Positions 1 to 10,801 are shown, counted from the stretch's first letter. The stretch is 64,000 nt of DNA from Peromyscus leucopus (GCF_004664715.2 NC_051082.1:8686498-8750497); one strand, 5' to 3'. Notes: generated from the letters alone by a model not told the origin. Numbers and translations are program-made.

Positions 1-1015
1 TGATTTCCAGTCACCGGTGTCTTTCACAAGGCTTAGGATCCAGAGATTCGGAACATGCATCCCATCTGGTCGTCACTTCCCAGGGGCTTCTGCGGAGACT
101 GGTTGCTGAGCCTTGTTATTGCTCTGTTCTGAGTCCTCCGCTTGCCCTTCAGTGTTGATAAATGCCCCTTTCTCAATCCCAGGCCCGGGATTTGACTCTG
201 AGGAAACAAGACATGGTATTCAGGCGTGAAATTAATACTGTCAGGTGAATCAATATGAGAATCAGATTTGGAAGTAGAGAGAGAGACAGATCTGTGGCTG
301 TCACCCTGGTTTCTGACTGAGCAGGCATGTGTAGACCGGGTGGCCATGGGTGGCCATGTAGCTGTGCTTTTTGCCTCCTGATGTGACGATCTGGACCCAG
401 GGACTTGGCCATGGCAGGCAAGTGTTCTACCACAGCTCCCTCTGGGTAGGTGCAGATTGCCACCCAGGCTCCTTCAGCTGGGTTAGAAAGCCTCCCTGCT
501 TTATCTTGGAGTCACAGGAGGTTAAGTTTGCAGTTGAAGTCACGGAGAAGCTCATATCAGGATCCAGCTGGCCGTGATTTTGTCCCCTTCTATAGGCAGG
601 ATGTGCTGAGGGGTTGGTCACACCCACCAGCCTCGTGTGTAACCAGTTATAGCAGTACGGAGTCTTGTACCTAGAACCTGTGACCATGGGGACATGTGTC
701 ACTGGGTTCAACCCAACAGTTATTGAGTGTGAGGTGTGCCTGATCCTTGGCATGTCGTAGCTGACAGATTCTCACAGCCGACAAGAGAGGCAGTCAGCAT
801 GGGCTGAATGTCCTGCGTCTGGGATGCTTGCATCCGGAGCGGGGCGGGGACAAGGTGGGTGGCGGCGGTTCAGACTTGGAGTTTTTCAGAGTCTCGTGTA
901 CACAGTGCACAGTGAGATGTCTCGGAGGACTCAAGTCTAAAAATGAAATCCTTTCGTATCTTATATGTCCCTTAAACACACAGCTTGAAGGCAGCCTTCT
1001 ACCTCATTTATTTAT
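1..1015 (+). other. Intronic sequence, no gene or repeat recognised
   Basis: This is complex-sequence DNA within the inferred Ksr2 intron. Short reading frames are present on both strands, but none shows a recognisable protein, splice context or codon pattern. I see no repeat family here. Confidence 0.6.
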
Positions 1016-1024
1016 TTTATTTGT

Positions 1025-1330
1025 GTGAATGTATGCATGTGTGTGTCTGTAAGACAGACAGCCTGGGTGTGGTTCCTCATGTGTCATCTACATCTTCGAG
1101 GCAGGGTCTCTTACTGTTCTGGAGCTCACCAAATCAGCCCCTGGTCAGGGAGCTTCAGGGATCCACCTGCCTCTGCACCCCACCCCCACCCCCACCCCAC
1201 AGCTATCAGCATGGAGCACCATGCCTGGTTGCATTTCTTTACTTTTTTTTTACATAGCTTCTGGGGATTGAACTCAGATCCTCATGCTTGCCAAGCAAAT
1301 AGGTTATGGACTTAGCCATCATCCCAGCCC
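1025..1330 (-). mobile_element. B3-type SINE, old copy
   Basis: Read on the + strand it runs from a TG-rich segment through CTGGAGCTCACC and CAGGGATCCACCTGCCTC to GGGGATTGAACTCAGATCC and ends CATCATCCCAGCCC. That is the reverse complement of the B3 SINE, with the tRNA-derived head at the right end. A C-rich expansion (CACCCC repeats, about 1178-1198) sits in the middle. Confidence 0.75.
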
Positions 1331-1905
1331 TTTATACTACATTTTGAAAAAGTTTGCTTATGAAACCAAGTTTGCATGCCCTGAAGGATCGATCATCCCC
1401 GCGCTGTCATGTGAAATGCTCAAAGAGTCTTAGATTTGGGACATTGCAACATCCCGGATGCTCAGTGACTTGTAAAAACCTCATTGCATTTACATGGGAT
1501 TCCCAGACATGAAATCAGCTCGGGGTTAGTTACAAAACCTACTACAGCATGCGTGGCTGCTATACTGGGTTGTTCAATAACATCTGCAGGAAGGAGGGCT
1601 CTGTGCTCCGCACAGGGTTCTTTCAAAGAGTCGTTTTGTTCTGTGGTTGGTTGACGCCTCCCGTGCAGACCCTGAGGTCTCTATAGGCGGTGTAACTCCA
1701 GCAGCTCATACTCTGGAGACCAGTGTCAGGCCTCGACCACGCCCTCTACTCCCCTCCATTACACATTTGTTGCTTCACAGCTTTAGGGATCCCTGTCCCC
1801 CCTGGAATAGCATTCAGTCGGGTTGTGGGGCTATGGAATGTGGATCTAAAGACCCACATGTCACTGCCTTTTGTAGAAATGGAAGGTGACAGTTTTTTAA
1901 AATCA
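1331..1905 (+). other. Intronic sequence, nothing recognised
   Basis: Complex sequence between two SINE/TG-rich regions. No coding, RNA or repeat signal was identified. Confidence 0.5.
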
Positions 1906-1916
1906 TTTATGTGCAT

Positions 1917-2328
1917 GCAAGTCTGTGTGTGCATGTGTGTGTGTCATTGTGTGTGCAAGTGTGTGTGCATGTGTATGAGTGTGTGCAGTGAGTGTGTTGT
2001 GTGTGAATGTGTGTAGTGAGTGTGCTTGTGTGTGTGCATGCATATGTGTGGGTCATTGTATGTGCATGCATATGAGTGTGTGCAGTGAGTATGCTGTGTG
2101 TGAATGTGTGTAGTGAGTGTGCTTGTGTGTGTGCATGCATGTGTGTGTCATTGTATGTGCATGTGTGTACATGTATATGAGTGTGTGCAGTGAGTGTGCT
2201 GTGTGTGAATGTGTGTAGTGAGTGTGCTTGTGTGGGTGCATGCATGTGTGTGTGAGTGTGTGCAGTGTATAAATGTGTGTGTGGATGTGTGCATGTGTGC
2301 GTGAGTGTGCATGTGTGTGTGGTACACT
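1917..2328 (+). repeat. TG-rich minisatellite with three units of about 100 bases
   Basis: Imperfect TG/CATG sequence in which a longer unit starting GAGTGTGTGCAGTGAG recurs at 1977, 2074 and 2179 (periods 97 and 105), followed by a partial fourth copy. Each unit contains GTGTGTAGTGAGTGTGCTTG. The His/Thr-rich reading frames on the minus strand here are artefacts of the repeat. Confidence 0.85.
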
Positions 2329-2335
2329 TATCTGA

Positions 2336-2615
2336 GCATGTGTGGGAGACAGGAAGTGAGCATTGAGTTTTCTCTGTCATCTTCCTCTTACTCCTATGAG
2401 GCAGGGTCTCACCCAAAGCCTGGAGCTGGGCTGCAACCAGCACGACCCAGAGATCGTCTGGTTTCCTCCTGTACCTGCCCCCATCAGTGTTGGGCTTAGG
2501 ATGTGTACCGCTGCATCTGTCTTTTTATTAAAATGTGAATGCTGGGGATTTGAACTCAAGTTCTCATGCTTGCTCAGCAAGAGCGTTCTCTTACCTGCTA
2601 AGTCGTCTCCCTCGC
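2336..2615 (-). mobile_element. Diverged B3-type SINE
   Basis: Contains AGGCAGGGTCTCACC, CTGGAGCTGGGCTGC and then GCTGGGGATTTGAACTCAAG with CTTACCTGCTAAGTCGTCTCC, the reversed B3 body and tRNA-derived head. It adjoins the TG minisatellite, which probably grew from the SINE's TG-rich tail. Confidence 0.6.
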
Positions 2616-2641
2616 TCTCGTTAGTTTTTGATTTGGGTTCT

Positions 2642-2806
2642 TTTTTTTTTTTTTTTTTTGATTTTTCGAGACAGGGTTTCTCTGTGTAGCTTTGCGCCTT
2701 TCCTGGGACTCACTTGGTAGCCCAGGCTGGCCTCGAACTCACAGAGATCCGCCTGCCTCTGCCTCCCGAGTGCTGGGATTAAAGGCGTGCGCCACCACCG
2801 CCCGGC
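2642..2806 (-). mobile_element. Young full-length B1 SINE with target duplication
   Basis: Poly(T) at the left, then GAGACAGGGTTTCTCTGTG through to CGCCACCACCGCCCGGC, a nearly consensus B1 in reverse. The 14-base target duplication TTGATTTGGGTTCT flanks it exactly at 2628-2641 and 2807-2820. The lack of decay marks it as recent. The GCGCCTTTCCTGGGACTCAC segment is a B1 variant that I associate with cricetid rodents. Confidence 0.93.
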
Positions 2807-3170
2807 TTGATTTGGGTTCTTAACTATGTCTGGATTTGAGATCATGGATCTCCTTGCCTCAGCACATTGAGGATTGAGCACAGAGGTGTGTCCCTGTGTC
2901 TGCTGCAACTTGAGTTTATATCGCTGTGATTTATATCCCTGGAGGAGAGACAGGGTGCTTGCCTATTATGGGATAATGATTTAGACTTACACACTGTGGG
3001 CACTAAACAACTATGGGGGGGGGATTTAAGAGCCACATGAGATAATTTAATACTTAAAATTATTTAATATTTTAACATTATCAGAAAAAAACAGGAATGA
3101 CATCTAGTGGTATCATCAGGTGGTATTTGATACTTACAATGAGGTTTTATAAAAAGTCAATTTAAAGAAA

Positions 3171-3340
3171 CTGGTGAGCTGACTGAGCTGATAAAGGTGT
3201 CTGACGCCAAGCCCGAGGACCCGAGTTTAATCCTTGGGGACCCACGTGGTGGAAGGATAGAACCAACTGTCACAGGTTGTCCTCTGACTTCCGTATGCAT
3301 GCAAGTCACCCCCAACAAACAAATAAATAAACAATAAATG
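3171..3340 (+). mobile_element. tRNA-derived SINE (B2/B4-like)
   Basis: Begins CTGGTGAGCTGACTGAGCTG, has a B-box-like GAGTTTAATCCTTGGGG, then ACCCACGTGGTGGAAGGATAG and TTGTCCTCTGACTTCC, and ends in an AAATAAATAAAC tail. The family name is uncertain, but the same architecture recurs several times in this window. Confidence 0.7.
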
Positions 3341-3529
3341 TATTTAAAACTAAAAAGAAACAGTCAAGATACAATGCACAGGAGTATGAGAAAGTGTCCC
3401 TGTGTAGCACAGTGTCTGTTACAATGAATATACCCAAGAGAAGTGAGAACTGGAAACAACCCAGGAGGAAATATTGGACATGGAGGGCCTGGAGAAGATG
3501 TCCTGGATTGTCCTGGGGTGACACATTGT

Positions 3530-3740
3530 GTCAGTCAGCAGAGAGAGAGAGATGGATGCGGGGTTCAGCTTGCTTTCTCCTCCTTATGTAATCTAGAATG
3601 GTGTCCCATGGATTGCTGCTAGCCATACTTTGAGCGGTCTGCCAACCTCCATGAACCTAATCTAGGGAACCCCTCAGCAGGCTGTGTGGAGGCCCCTGTT
3701 CCAGGTGAGTCCAGGTCTGGCCAAGTTGACAATCCTTATT
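3530..3740. mobile_element. Medium-reiteration rodent repeat fragment
   Basis: Shares CAGCTTGCTTTCTCC, AACCTAATCTAG and a GGCCAAGTTGACAATCC end with the copy at 5310-5490. I recognise the text as a common rodent interspersed repeat but cannot name the family with certainty. Confidence 0.5.
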
Positions 3741-3824
3741 AGCCACCACGACCTCAAGGCTTTAACTCTGTTGGGAAGGGATGGTTAGTCCTTCCTTGGC
3801 CTTAGAATGTGAACCTCAGATTAC

Positions 3825-3957
3825 GAAAACCTGTGATCTCGGCATTCAGGATTGCTGAGGCAGAAGGATTGCCAGCAGCTGGAGGATGCCTGTGTTACAG
3901 AGTGAGCTCAAGGTCAGCCTGAGCTACACAGTGAGGCCGTGTCTCAAAACACCAAAG
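3825..3957 (+). mobile_element. Diverged B1 SINE
   Basis: CTGTGATCTCGGCATTCAGG, CTGAGGCAGAAGGATTGCC and CAGCCTGAGCTACACAGTGA, ending GTCTCAAAAC, match B1 in forward orientation with many changes. Confidence 0.75.
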
Positions 3958-3959
3958 CC

Positions 3960-4200
3960 AGGGCTGAGGAGACGGGTCAGTGGGTCTGGATTTGCTGCAG
4001 AGGCACGAGGGCCTGAGCTCTGATCCCAGCACCCACATAAAGGTGGGGCATGGGCATGACTGTTGCACCCGGAACCCTAGTGCTGTGGGTGATGGAGATG
4101 GACAGACGGCTAGGGCTTGCTGGCTTCTGGGCTAGCTCCAGGATCAGTGAGAGACCTGTGTCAAAGGTGTAAGGCTGAGCGGGGACACTTGTCATCACTT
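3960..4200 (+). mobile_element. Diverged B3-type SINE
   Basis: Starts with the tRNA-like head AGGGCTGAGGAGACGGGTCA, followed by TGAGCTCTGATCCCAGCACC, and continues into AGTGAGAGACCTGTGTC. A CA-rich tail follows it. Confidence 0.65.
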
Positions 4201-4202
4201 AT

Positions 4203-4288
4203 TATCACTTATTAACACACACACATGCACACATGTGTGCACATATACATACACATGAATTGCACACACACACACACATATACACACT
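4203..4288 (+). repeat. Imperfect (CA)n with ATGTGTGCA interruptions
   Basis: Alternating CA/TG sequence forming the tail of the preceding SINE. Confidence 0.8.
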
Positions 4289-4290
4289 CC

Positions 4291-5305
4291 TCCACCTAAG
4301 CCTTAGCTTCCACTTGAGGGTACCCTGTGTGATTATGGTGCTGGGATTGCCTATGGAACCACCCACACACTGATCCTATGGGCTCGGCCCTGCTGCTTAC
4401 GTGAACCCAGGGGCTGCCGAGCCACTAACGGCTCAAGGGGTCTGTGCGGCTTGAGGATGAGTCTCAGGACCGAGACTCTGAGAGACAGCTGCTCAACAGT
4501 GTACAGAAAAGTGGAGGCAGCCCCGAGGTCGTGGTAATTGTCGGTAGGATTTATGACTTCTTTTTATCTTGTTCTGTGGCAATCGGGTTGAGTTTTTCTT
4601 CTCCTTTCCCCTCTGTGCTTGGCCAGTGGTGCCAGCCTTCTGGGAGGAAATGTCTCTCGCTTGCCAAATTAAAAGCCCCAAATTTGTTCACTCTGGAGCA
4701 TCGAGCCATTGCTGGGAGAGAGGCTCTGCTCCCTGTCTGGCTCTTCGACCTATTTAATAGGCTTTGAAATGAACCTTTTAGTATAATAGATGGGAGGCAT
4801 CAGAATTCCTTCCAAGGCCAGCTCTGCCACTGTGCCTGGCTCCCAGATGGCACTCTGAGTCACGGAGGGGCAGCTGCCGGGGACTTTGATTTAAGATAGT
4901 GGGTGACTGATAGTAGTTAGTCATGTTGAGGCAGATGGGACTGGATCTGGGGACAGCTGAGGCCCCCAAAATATATGCAGAAACTGGAGGCCACGGTGGT
5001 GACGCTACCCCGAGTCAAGGGTGTGGCCTCAGCTCCCAGACACAAGGCAGCCACAAAATGGAAGAGCATCCTCATGAAGGGCACTCAGATGCTCATTCTG
5101 GACCAGAGGACAGTTCTGGGTGTGTCCTGAGATCAGCACTTCTCCGCCCCAGACGGAAGCTGTACGCCAGACGGGGCAGCTTCAGGAAGGAGGGAGATGC
5201 TTTGGCTCTCGGTTTGAAGGGCAACAGTCCATCACTGTGGTGTCGCCGTGGCAGCTGGAGCCTGAGGCAGCTGGTCCTAACTCAGGAAGCAGAGAGAGAT
5301 GAATG
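4291..5305 (+). other. Intronic sequence; possible conserved element near 4600-4800
   Basis: No repeat was recognised. The 4640-4800 part is AT-rich and complex, with CAAATTAAAAGCCCC and CCTATTTAATAGG, a near-palindrome resembling a MEF2-type AT-rich site. The 163-residue open frame at 4923-5414 shows no recognisable protein. Confidence 0.4.
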
Positions 5306-5309
5306 CCCG

Positions 5310-5490
5310 CACTTGGCCCACAGTCTTATGTTTATTCGGTCCGTGACACTAGTCTACAAGGTGGCGCCACCCACATTTAAAACTGGTCCTTCCACCTCAG
5401 CTAACCCAGCCTAGAAACTCGCGCACAGACCTGCTCAGCGGTGTGCCTCCTAGGTGATCCTGCCTGTCACGTTGACAATCATCACAGACG
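5310..5490. mobile_element. Medium-reiteration rodent repeat fragment
   Basis: TTCCACCTCAGCTAACCCAG, TAGAAACTCGCGCACAGACC and CTAGGTGATCCTGCC, ending CACGTTGACAATC, match the copy at 3530-3740. Confidence 0.5.
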
Positions 5491-5632
5491 GCAGCACTCT
5501 GCTTGGGGCTCTCTCCTATATGCAGGCATATGTCACAAGTGTTTGAGTGCCAGGGTGATTCTCCCACGGAATCTGGCCACACTGGTTGGCCAGTGACTTC
5601 CTAGGAACCATTCTGTCTCTGTCCCTTCCCCC

Positions 5633-5722
5633 ATCACTGGGGTTACAGATGCACACTGCTACCTGGCTGTTGACATGGGTGCTGATGATCAAACACAGAC
5701 CACTGAGGCATCTCTCCAGCCA
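5633..5722 (-). mobile_element. B3-type SINE, head fragment
   Basis: GGGTTACAGATGCACACTGC, then GTGCTGATGATCAAACACAG and GGCATCTCTCCAGCC, correspond to the reversed tRNA-like head of a B3 copy. Confidence 0.6.
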
Positions 5723-5819
5723 CCTAAACTTCCCTTATGAAGGGTCCAGATGAGACCGTGAAATCACCAGTTACAGTTCAGTGGAGAAGGGCTGATGTGG
5801 GAGGAGAGGAGAGGAAGGG

Positions 5820-6312
5820 TGTAGATGTAATTCTGAACAGTTTTATTAAACAAGAAACACAGAGCCAAATGCAGAGTTAAAAGCCCCAGAGGTCAGAGAG
5901 CAGGAGCCAAGAGCTGAGACCAAGACCACCTTCTTACCACCCGTTGCCGCTGCCGTCCTTCCCCTGAGAAAAAGACCTACTTCCTGTGTGTCTGTCTTTT
6001 TATTGACTTTCTGTTCTGCCTTCTCATTGGCTGTAAACCCAACCACATGACCTCCTCGTCATTGCCTGTCTGTACAGACCTCCAGGTCTTCTGTGGTTGG
6101 TATTGAGATTAAAGGCATGAGTCTCCATGCTGGTGGTGTCCTTGAATACACAGATGTTCAAGAAGGGTTTTCTGTCATGTCATTTGGATTAAGGGCATGT
6201 GCTACCACTGCCAGACTTCTGCTATGTCTTGCTGTTAGCTCTGACCCCCAGGCACTTTTATTTATTAACATACAAATAAAATCACATTTCAGCACAAATA
6301 AAATATCCCATA
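5820..6312 (-). mobile_element. Solo LTR of the same class II ERV family as 13251-22143
   Basis: Aligns along its length with the LTR at 13251-13702, sharing AAGAAACACAGA, CAACCACATGAC, CTGTACAGACCTCCAGGTC and TTTATTTATTAACATACAAA. A perfect 6-base target duplication GAAGGG flanks it (5814-5819 and 6313-6318), which fixes the ends and shows simple integration followed by LTR-LTR recombination. On the minus strand it starts TATGGGATATT and ends CTACA. An AATAAA signal is present near the minus-strand 3' end. It is older than the proviral LTRs: the embedded B1-like part is strongly decayed. Confidence 0.9.
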
Positions 6313-6524
6313 GAAGGGCAAAACAAACCCAGGTGATGTTCATTTAAGACATTTTTGGGAGCCAGTAACAGCCTCCCAGAGAGCTGGCCACTAACATGGG
6401 GGATGGGGACAGCAAGCAATTCCATTAGGAGCCAGGGGGTGAATGCATCGGGCTTTCTGCGTCCCTCTGGTCTCTGCTGGGGTCATTCCAATTCACTCAA
6501 TGGAATTCTCATTCCATTGGGAAC

Positions 6525-6630
6525 CAGAGCAGCCGTGGACAGTATGCAAATGATGGGTGTGGGCATGTTCCAATAAAGTTTTATTGATAAGAACCAGTGG
6601 TGGTGGGCCGGATTGGCCCTTTGGCTTGAA
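6525..6630. mobile_element. MER5A-like ancient hAT DNA-element fragment
   Basis: Contains the palindromic motif CAATAAAGTTTTATTG (6571-6586) and GGGCCGGATTGGCCC nearby, text I associate with MER5A-type elements. The same motif occurs twice more near 43.1 and 43.7 kb. Confidence 0.55.
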
Positions 6631-6639
6631 GCTTGTTTA

Positions 6640-7950
6640 TGCCTAATCTGAAAGGAGAGTTGATCAGGTCAAGAGAAGAGGGCATATCCCCAGCTGGAGA
6701 GTGGGAGGTAGAAATGCCTGGAGCTAGGGCTGCTTTGGGAAGTGACCTGTGTGGGGGTGGGGGAGAAGGAGACAGATAGAGATAGAGATGACCAGAGGGT
6801 TAAGTAGCAGCCCACGTATATTCTGAGGCTGTCAGGAGGGAACCTTCTGGAAGGGTTTTCTGTAAGGAGGGCTATCACGGGTCATGTAAGCTTTTAGCTG
6901 CACTACATTTTGACCTCAAGGCTTTGTTCCAGCTGCTCCAAATGCTTTCCTTCCTCTTTGTCATTAATTAATTCTTGCAGGAGTGCCCCGAGCTTCCCAG
7001 GACACCATACAGTGTGTGGTTCTGGTGGTGAGATTGAGCGGAAGTCAATGGGAGGCATTGCCATCTGCTTCTGGTGGCTGCTGGCAGAGAAAGGAGCCTC
7101 AGGTCCTCTTCTAGTACCAGACAACTCCCCATCCACGTCACCTCCGATGGCCGGGGGACAGCTCCTTATGGGCAGTTTAGACCTGTGCCATTTAAACTGA
7201 ATGTGGCCGGAAACCTTCTGGTTATTGAGGAGCCCTGCCCCCACTCCTGTTCCCCGTAGGCTGGAGGTATTTCTTAACTCAAATTAATAGAAGAAGTAGT
7301 CCCTTTAAATAGTCCTCTGAACCTCCAGACAGGTCCTGCTCTGCCATGGCCAGGCTCCTGGAAGCTTTTTCTACAGGTCTGGCCAATCAATGACTTTCAG
7401 GAAGCAGATGCTAAGCTGTCTCTTCCAGACCCAGCTCTTTCTTGGGACCGTCTTCTGCACATTGGCAAGGTGGCCTTGTGTGTGGCTGTGGTTTCCCTTA
7501 CAGGAGGCCAGCCCTACCCCTTTCTGCCTGCACATACTAGCATCAGAGAACAAATTGTTGACGTCAGAAGTAGCTAAGTTTACAGCAACTCTCCCATGTG
7601 TTCCAGGATCACCCTGCATCACCCCGCATCACCCCGTGAGAGGCAACCACCTCTTTTAAAGTGAAGGTCCTCGTCTCCTTGCACAGAAAAATCAAATCCT
7701 TCAACATAGCTTGGAGTCCATAAATAAAGGCTCAGAAACTGTTTAATGGATGAATGAGTGAGTGAGTGAATGTTTTCCCCAGGCTCCCAGCATAGAATGA
7801 GTAAGAAAATGCGCTGGACGATGGGACCTCATTTCTTAGTTCCCTCAGTGCCTGTCAGTGGCATCCGTCAGTTCCTTTCTAGTCTGCATCCTGCAGGGTG
7901 GGGTAACATGGGAGTCAGTCCCTGAAAACATTCCTTATTGTTCTCTTCTA
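6640..7950 (+). other. Intronic sequence, nothing recognised
   Basis: About 1.3 kb of complex sequence. Notable only for a short GAGT repeat near 7755 and a CATCACCCCG triplication near 7612-7636. No gene, RNA or repeat family identified. Confidence 0.5.
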
Positions 7951-7954
7951 GTTT

Positions 7955-8340
7955 CATTTCTGTGACTGTGACACCCTGGCAAAAGGTAACATGGGGGAGG
8001 AAAAAGTTTATTTGGCTTACAGTGCCAGGTCCCAGTCGTCATCAGAAGCAAGTCAAGGCAGGAACTCAGGCGGCCAGTCCCGTCACATCCACAGTCAAGA
8101 GCAGAGAAAAAGGAACACACCCATGCTGCCTGCTTTACTGCTTCCTCTGTCCTTTAGGATTACCTGCCTAGGGAATGGCGTTGCCCACAGTGGGCTGGGC
8201 TGGATCCTCCCACATCTATCGACAAGTAAGGCATTCCCTCACAGACATGTCCACAGACCAACAGGATCTAGACAGTTCTTCAGTTGACGTTTCCTTCTCA
8301 GGGGATTCTGTCTCGTGGCAAGGTTAACACGTAAAACTAA
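7955..8340. mobile_element. Rodent interspersed repeat, copy of a family present at least seven times here
   Basis: Shares AAAAAGTTTATTTGGCTTAC, CACAGTGGGCTGGGC and TCAGTTGACGTTTCC with copies at 12775, 25965, 30431, 34037, 36130 and 56908. Complete copies begin near GCTGTGATAAAACACC and end near GTCAAGTTGACA. The family looks like a non-autonomous rodent repeat; the name is not determined. Confidence 0.65.
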
Positions 8341-8633
8341 CATCACACATTCCTTCCAACAAATCTAGGGCTGTTCTTTTTTTCCCCCCTGTCTCCTTTT
8401 GGCAGTTAGAAGTGAGAACACTTTTAACACCGGTGTCTTAAGGCAGCCTCTGTTCTAATGCAACCAAGGTGCTTTTCTCTACTGATGCCACAACACATGT
8501 GTGGGTAAGACGAGCTTGCAGTCAGTGGATTCCAGGGGAGGAAGGGTATATTGCCCTCGGTGTTGGGCTGTGGATACCAGAAAGGCTACAGACTATATTT
8601 GCTGCTGTTAAAAATGGGGTCATGCTGGTGTCT

Positions 8634-8667
8634 TATGTATGTATGTATGTATGTATGTATGTATGTA
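8634..8667 (+). repeat. (TATG)n microsatellite
   Basis: Eight to nine perfect TATG units. Confidence 0.95.
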
Positions 8668-8669
8668 CT

Positions 8670-9480
8670 TGAGAAACCCTTCCATGCTTGTTGCTGAGTA
8701 CACCCCCCTGCCCCAGCAACACTTTGAAGTTGGCCTGCTGGCTGCATGTCACTGAAAGGAACTAGCATGTCCTGCATGGAGTACCCATTCCTATCATGTG
8801 TGTGCTGTCTCCATATCTTCCATGAGATAGTTACTGCACTGAGAGCCGGAGGGGGTGGGGAGTGCGACCTGGAGACATAAGACTGCCACTGCCCTGCTGA
8901 GCCCTTCTGTGTCTTGTCTGTACCCTGCTCAGGTCCCAGCCAGGAGCATCACATAAGATATGAGCTGAGTGTAGATGGCGCGCCAAGGGTCTCCAAAGCC
9001 ATTATCCATGCTTGGTGGATCTCACAGGGTGCTCATGCCAGAGCACTGTTCTGACTTATTCTCAGCTGCCCACTTAGGTTTTCAAGATTCTTCCTGACGT
9101 GTGAGGAAGCTAGGGCCTCTGTGAGCCGCGGGGGCCTCTCAGAAGTTAATGTCCCATTCCAGGTTGTGATGGACTGCAGCTGGGCTATCTGCCTGGGGCC
9201 AATTTACTGTGAGCAGCCCGGCAAATTTGGCCTCCGGTGAAGAATTTGCGGATTTACTTAACCATGGCGAGCGCCGTGTATTAAAATGGCAAAACTCTCT
9301 GGTGGTTTCAGGGGTGGGGCCAAGTGGCAGGTGTCTTTGCCTTGTGGGTCCTTTTCCCATAGTCATGCTGTTACCCCTTTCTCTCCCCCGTTCTTAGGGA
9401 AGAGGAACACAGGTCCCCATCTCCCCTGCTCCTCAACTTCTTTATTTACAGTTTGGAAAAGTGAGGTCCCATTTTCATTT
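8670..9480 (+). other. Intronic sequence; possible conserved stretch at 9190-9310
   Basis: No repeat recognised. The segment around GGCAAATTTGGCCTCC and GAAGAATTTGCGGATTTAC is complex and unlike the flanking repeats. A good start context (CCATGGCG) occurs there but leads only to a short unsupported frame. Confidence 0.35.
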
Positions 9481-9482
9481 TA

Positions 9483-9527
9483 AAAACAAACAAACAAACA
9501 AAACCAACCAACCAACCAACCAACCAG
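9483..9527 (+). repeat. (CAAA)n(CCAA)n microsatellite
   Basis: Compound tract of CAAA units followed by CCAA units. Confidence 0.9.
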
Positions 9528-9532
9528 ACCAT

Positions 9533-9738
9533 AGGGCTGGTCAGATGTCCCAGTGAGTAAGATGATTGCCTCCAAGTCCGAGGAGCCGAGTGTGGTTCTT
9601 GGGAGACTCACATGGTGGAAGGAGAGAACTGAGTCCTACCGGTTGTCCTCTGACCTCCACGGCCTGTGCCCCACCCTCACGTGCATACGCAATAAATAAG
9701 TAAATAGTAAACAAACAAACAAACAAGTAAATAAAGGC
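9533..9738 (+). mobile_element. tRNA-derived SINE (B2/B4-like)
   Basis: AGGGCTGGTCAGATGTCCCA, TCACATGGTGGAAGGAGAG and TTGTCCTCTGACCTCC, with an AATAAATAAGTAAAT tail. Same family as 3171-3340 and 33787-33975. Confidence 0.75.
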
Positions 9739-9789
9739 AATCAACTCTACCAGGAGTTCTTTTTAAAAGCCACAGATCTTAAGTTCAAT

Positions 9790-10045
9790 GTGTTTGTGTT
9801 TGTGGGGTACACATGAGTGTGTGTGTACATACGTGTGTGTGTGTGTATGTGTGTGTGTGTGTGTGTGTACACACAGAAGCTACATCACGATTTGGAGTGA
9901 CTTCCTCTATCACTCTCTGGATCCCTCTGTCTCCACCCCAGTGCTGGAGCTCCGGGCACATACAGCCATGCCAGACTGCGTATGTGGGGGCTGAGGATTT
10001 GAACTCACGTCCTTACTCTTACCCACTGCGCATCTCCCCAGCCCT
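9790..10045 (-). mobile_element. B3-type SINE with (TG)n tail
   Basis: A TG repeat at 9820-9868 is followed by CTGGATCCCTCTGTCTCC and GCTGAGGATTTGAACTCACG, ending CATCTCCCCAGCCCT. It is a reversed SINE whose tail has expanded as a microsatellite. Confidence 0.7.
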
Positions 10046-10079
10046 AGGTTAAGTGAGTTTGATAAATTTATATTCCCAG

Positions 10080-10400
10080 GCACCCATCCCACCAAACAAG
10101 ATAAGGAACGCATCTTCCCCACTCCAGAAAGTTCTTTCATGCCTCTCTCCCACTGTCACGCCCGCCCTGAAAGCATCAACTGTTCTGATGCGGATCACAT
10201 GGCTTAGAATTCTTCCTGGACTCTATAAATGGAGCCACGAACTCCGTGTGCTCTGGTGTCGCTCACTTCTTTCGTGAAGCGTCTTTCTCTCAGCATGCTG
10301 CCCCCGAGATTCACCTCTGTGTGGCACGGGGTCTTTCCATGGAGGACGAGCAGCTCACAGTTCATTGCTGATCAGTCAGCAATTTACCGGTTCTCAGCGT
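10080..10400. mobile_element. Possible ancient L1 fragment
   Basis: Text such as CTATAAATGGAGCCACGAAC and GAGATTCACCTCTGTGTGGC resembles the old mammalian L1 region also seen at 53200-53850. The match is weak and from memory. Confidence 0.35.
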
Positions 10401-10798
10401 GTCTGTTTCCTGGGCCACAGAAGAAAAAAAAAAAATAAAAGAAGCCTCACAGACAGCAGCGGTTTGTTGACTTACAGGGCTCCAGGCTAGAAAGCCAAAA
10501 TCAAAGTGTCAGCTGAGCTATGAGCCCCCGAAGCTTCTAGACAGAATCCTTTCTTGTCTCTTTGTGATTGTGGTGGCTTCAGGCACTCCTTGGCGTTGGC
10601 TGGCACGGAGCCGTGCTGTTCAAAGCCAGCTCCTTTCTTCATGAAGTCAATAGGCTCTTGTGTCGAAAAGACTCCGGCAGTGAGAGCAAGTCCACTCTAA
10701 TCCAGCTTACCCTCATCTTAACTTGTCCCTACACCTACAAAGACCTGAACTTGCCAAATAAGGTCACATTCATGGGTACCGGGGTTTAGAATATCAAC

Positions 10799-10801
<3 letters not shown>

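Noticed and set aside
1977..2290. Regularly spaced direct repeats suggesting a CRISPR-like array
   Set aside because: Units are about 100 bases of TG-rich minisatellite with no unique spacers, in mammalian DNA.
1907..2443. 178-codon His/Thr-rich minus-strand frame
   Set aside because: Pure by-product of TG/CA minisatellite sequence.
4923..5414. 163-codon + strand frame
   Set aside because: Runs into a rodent interspersed repeat and shows no protein family features.
9264..9397. CCATGGCG start context in a complex stretch
   Set aside because: Leads to a short frame with no recognisable protein; at most part of a conserved non-coding block.
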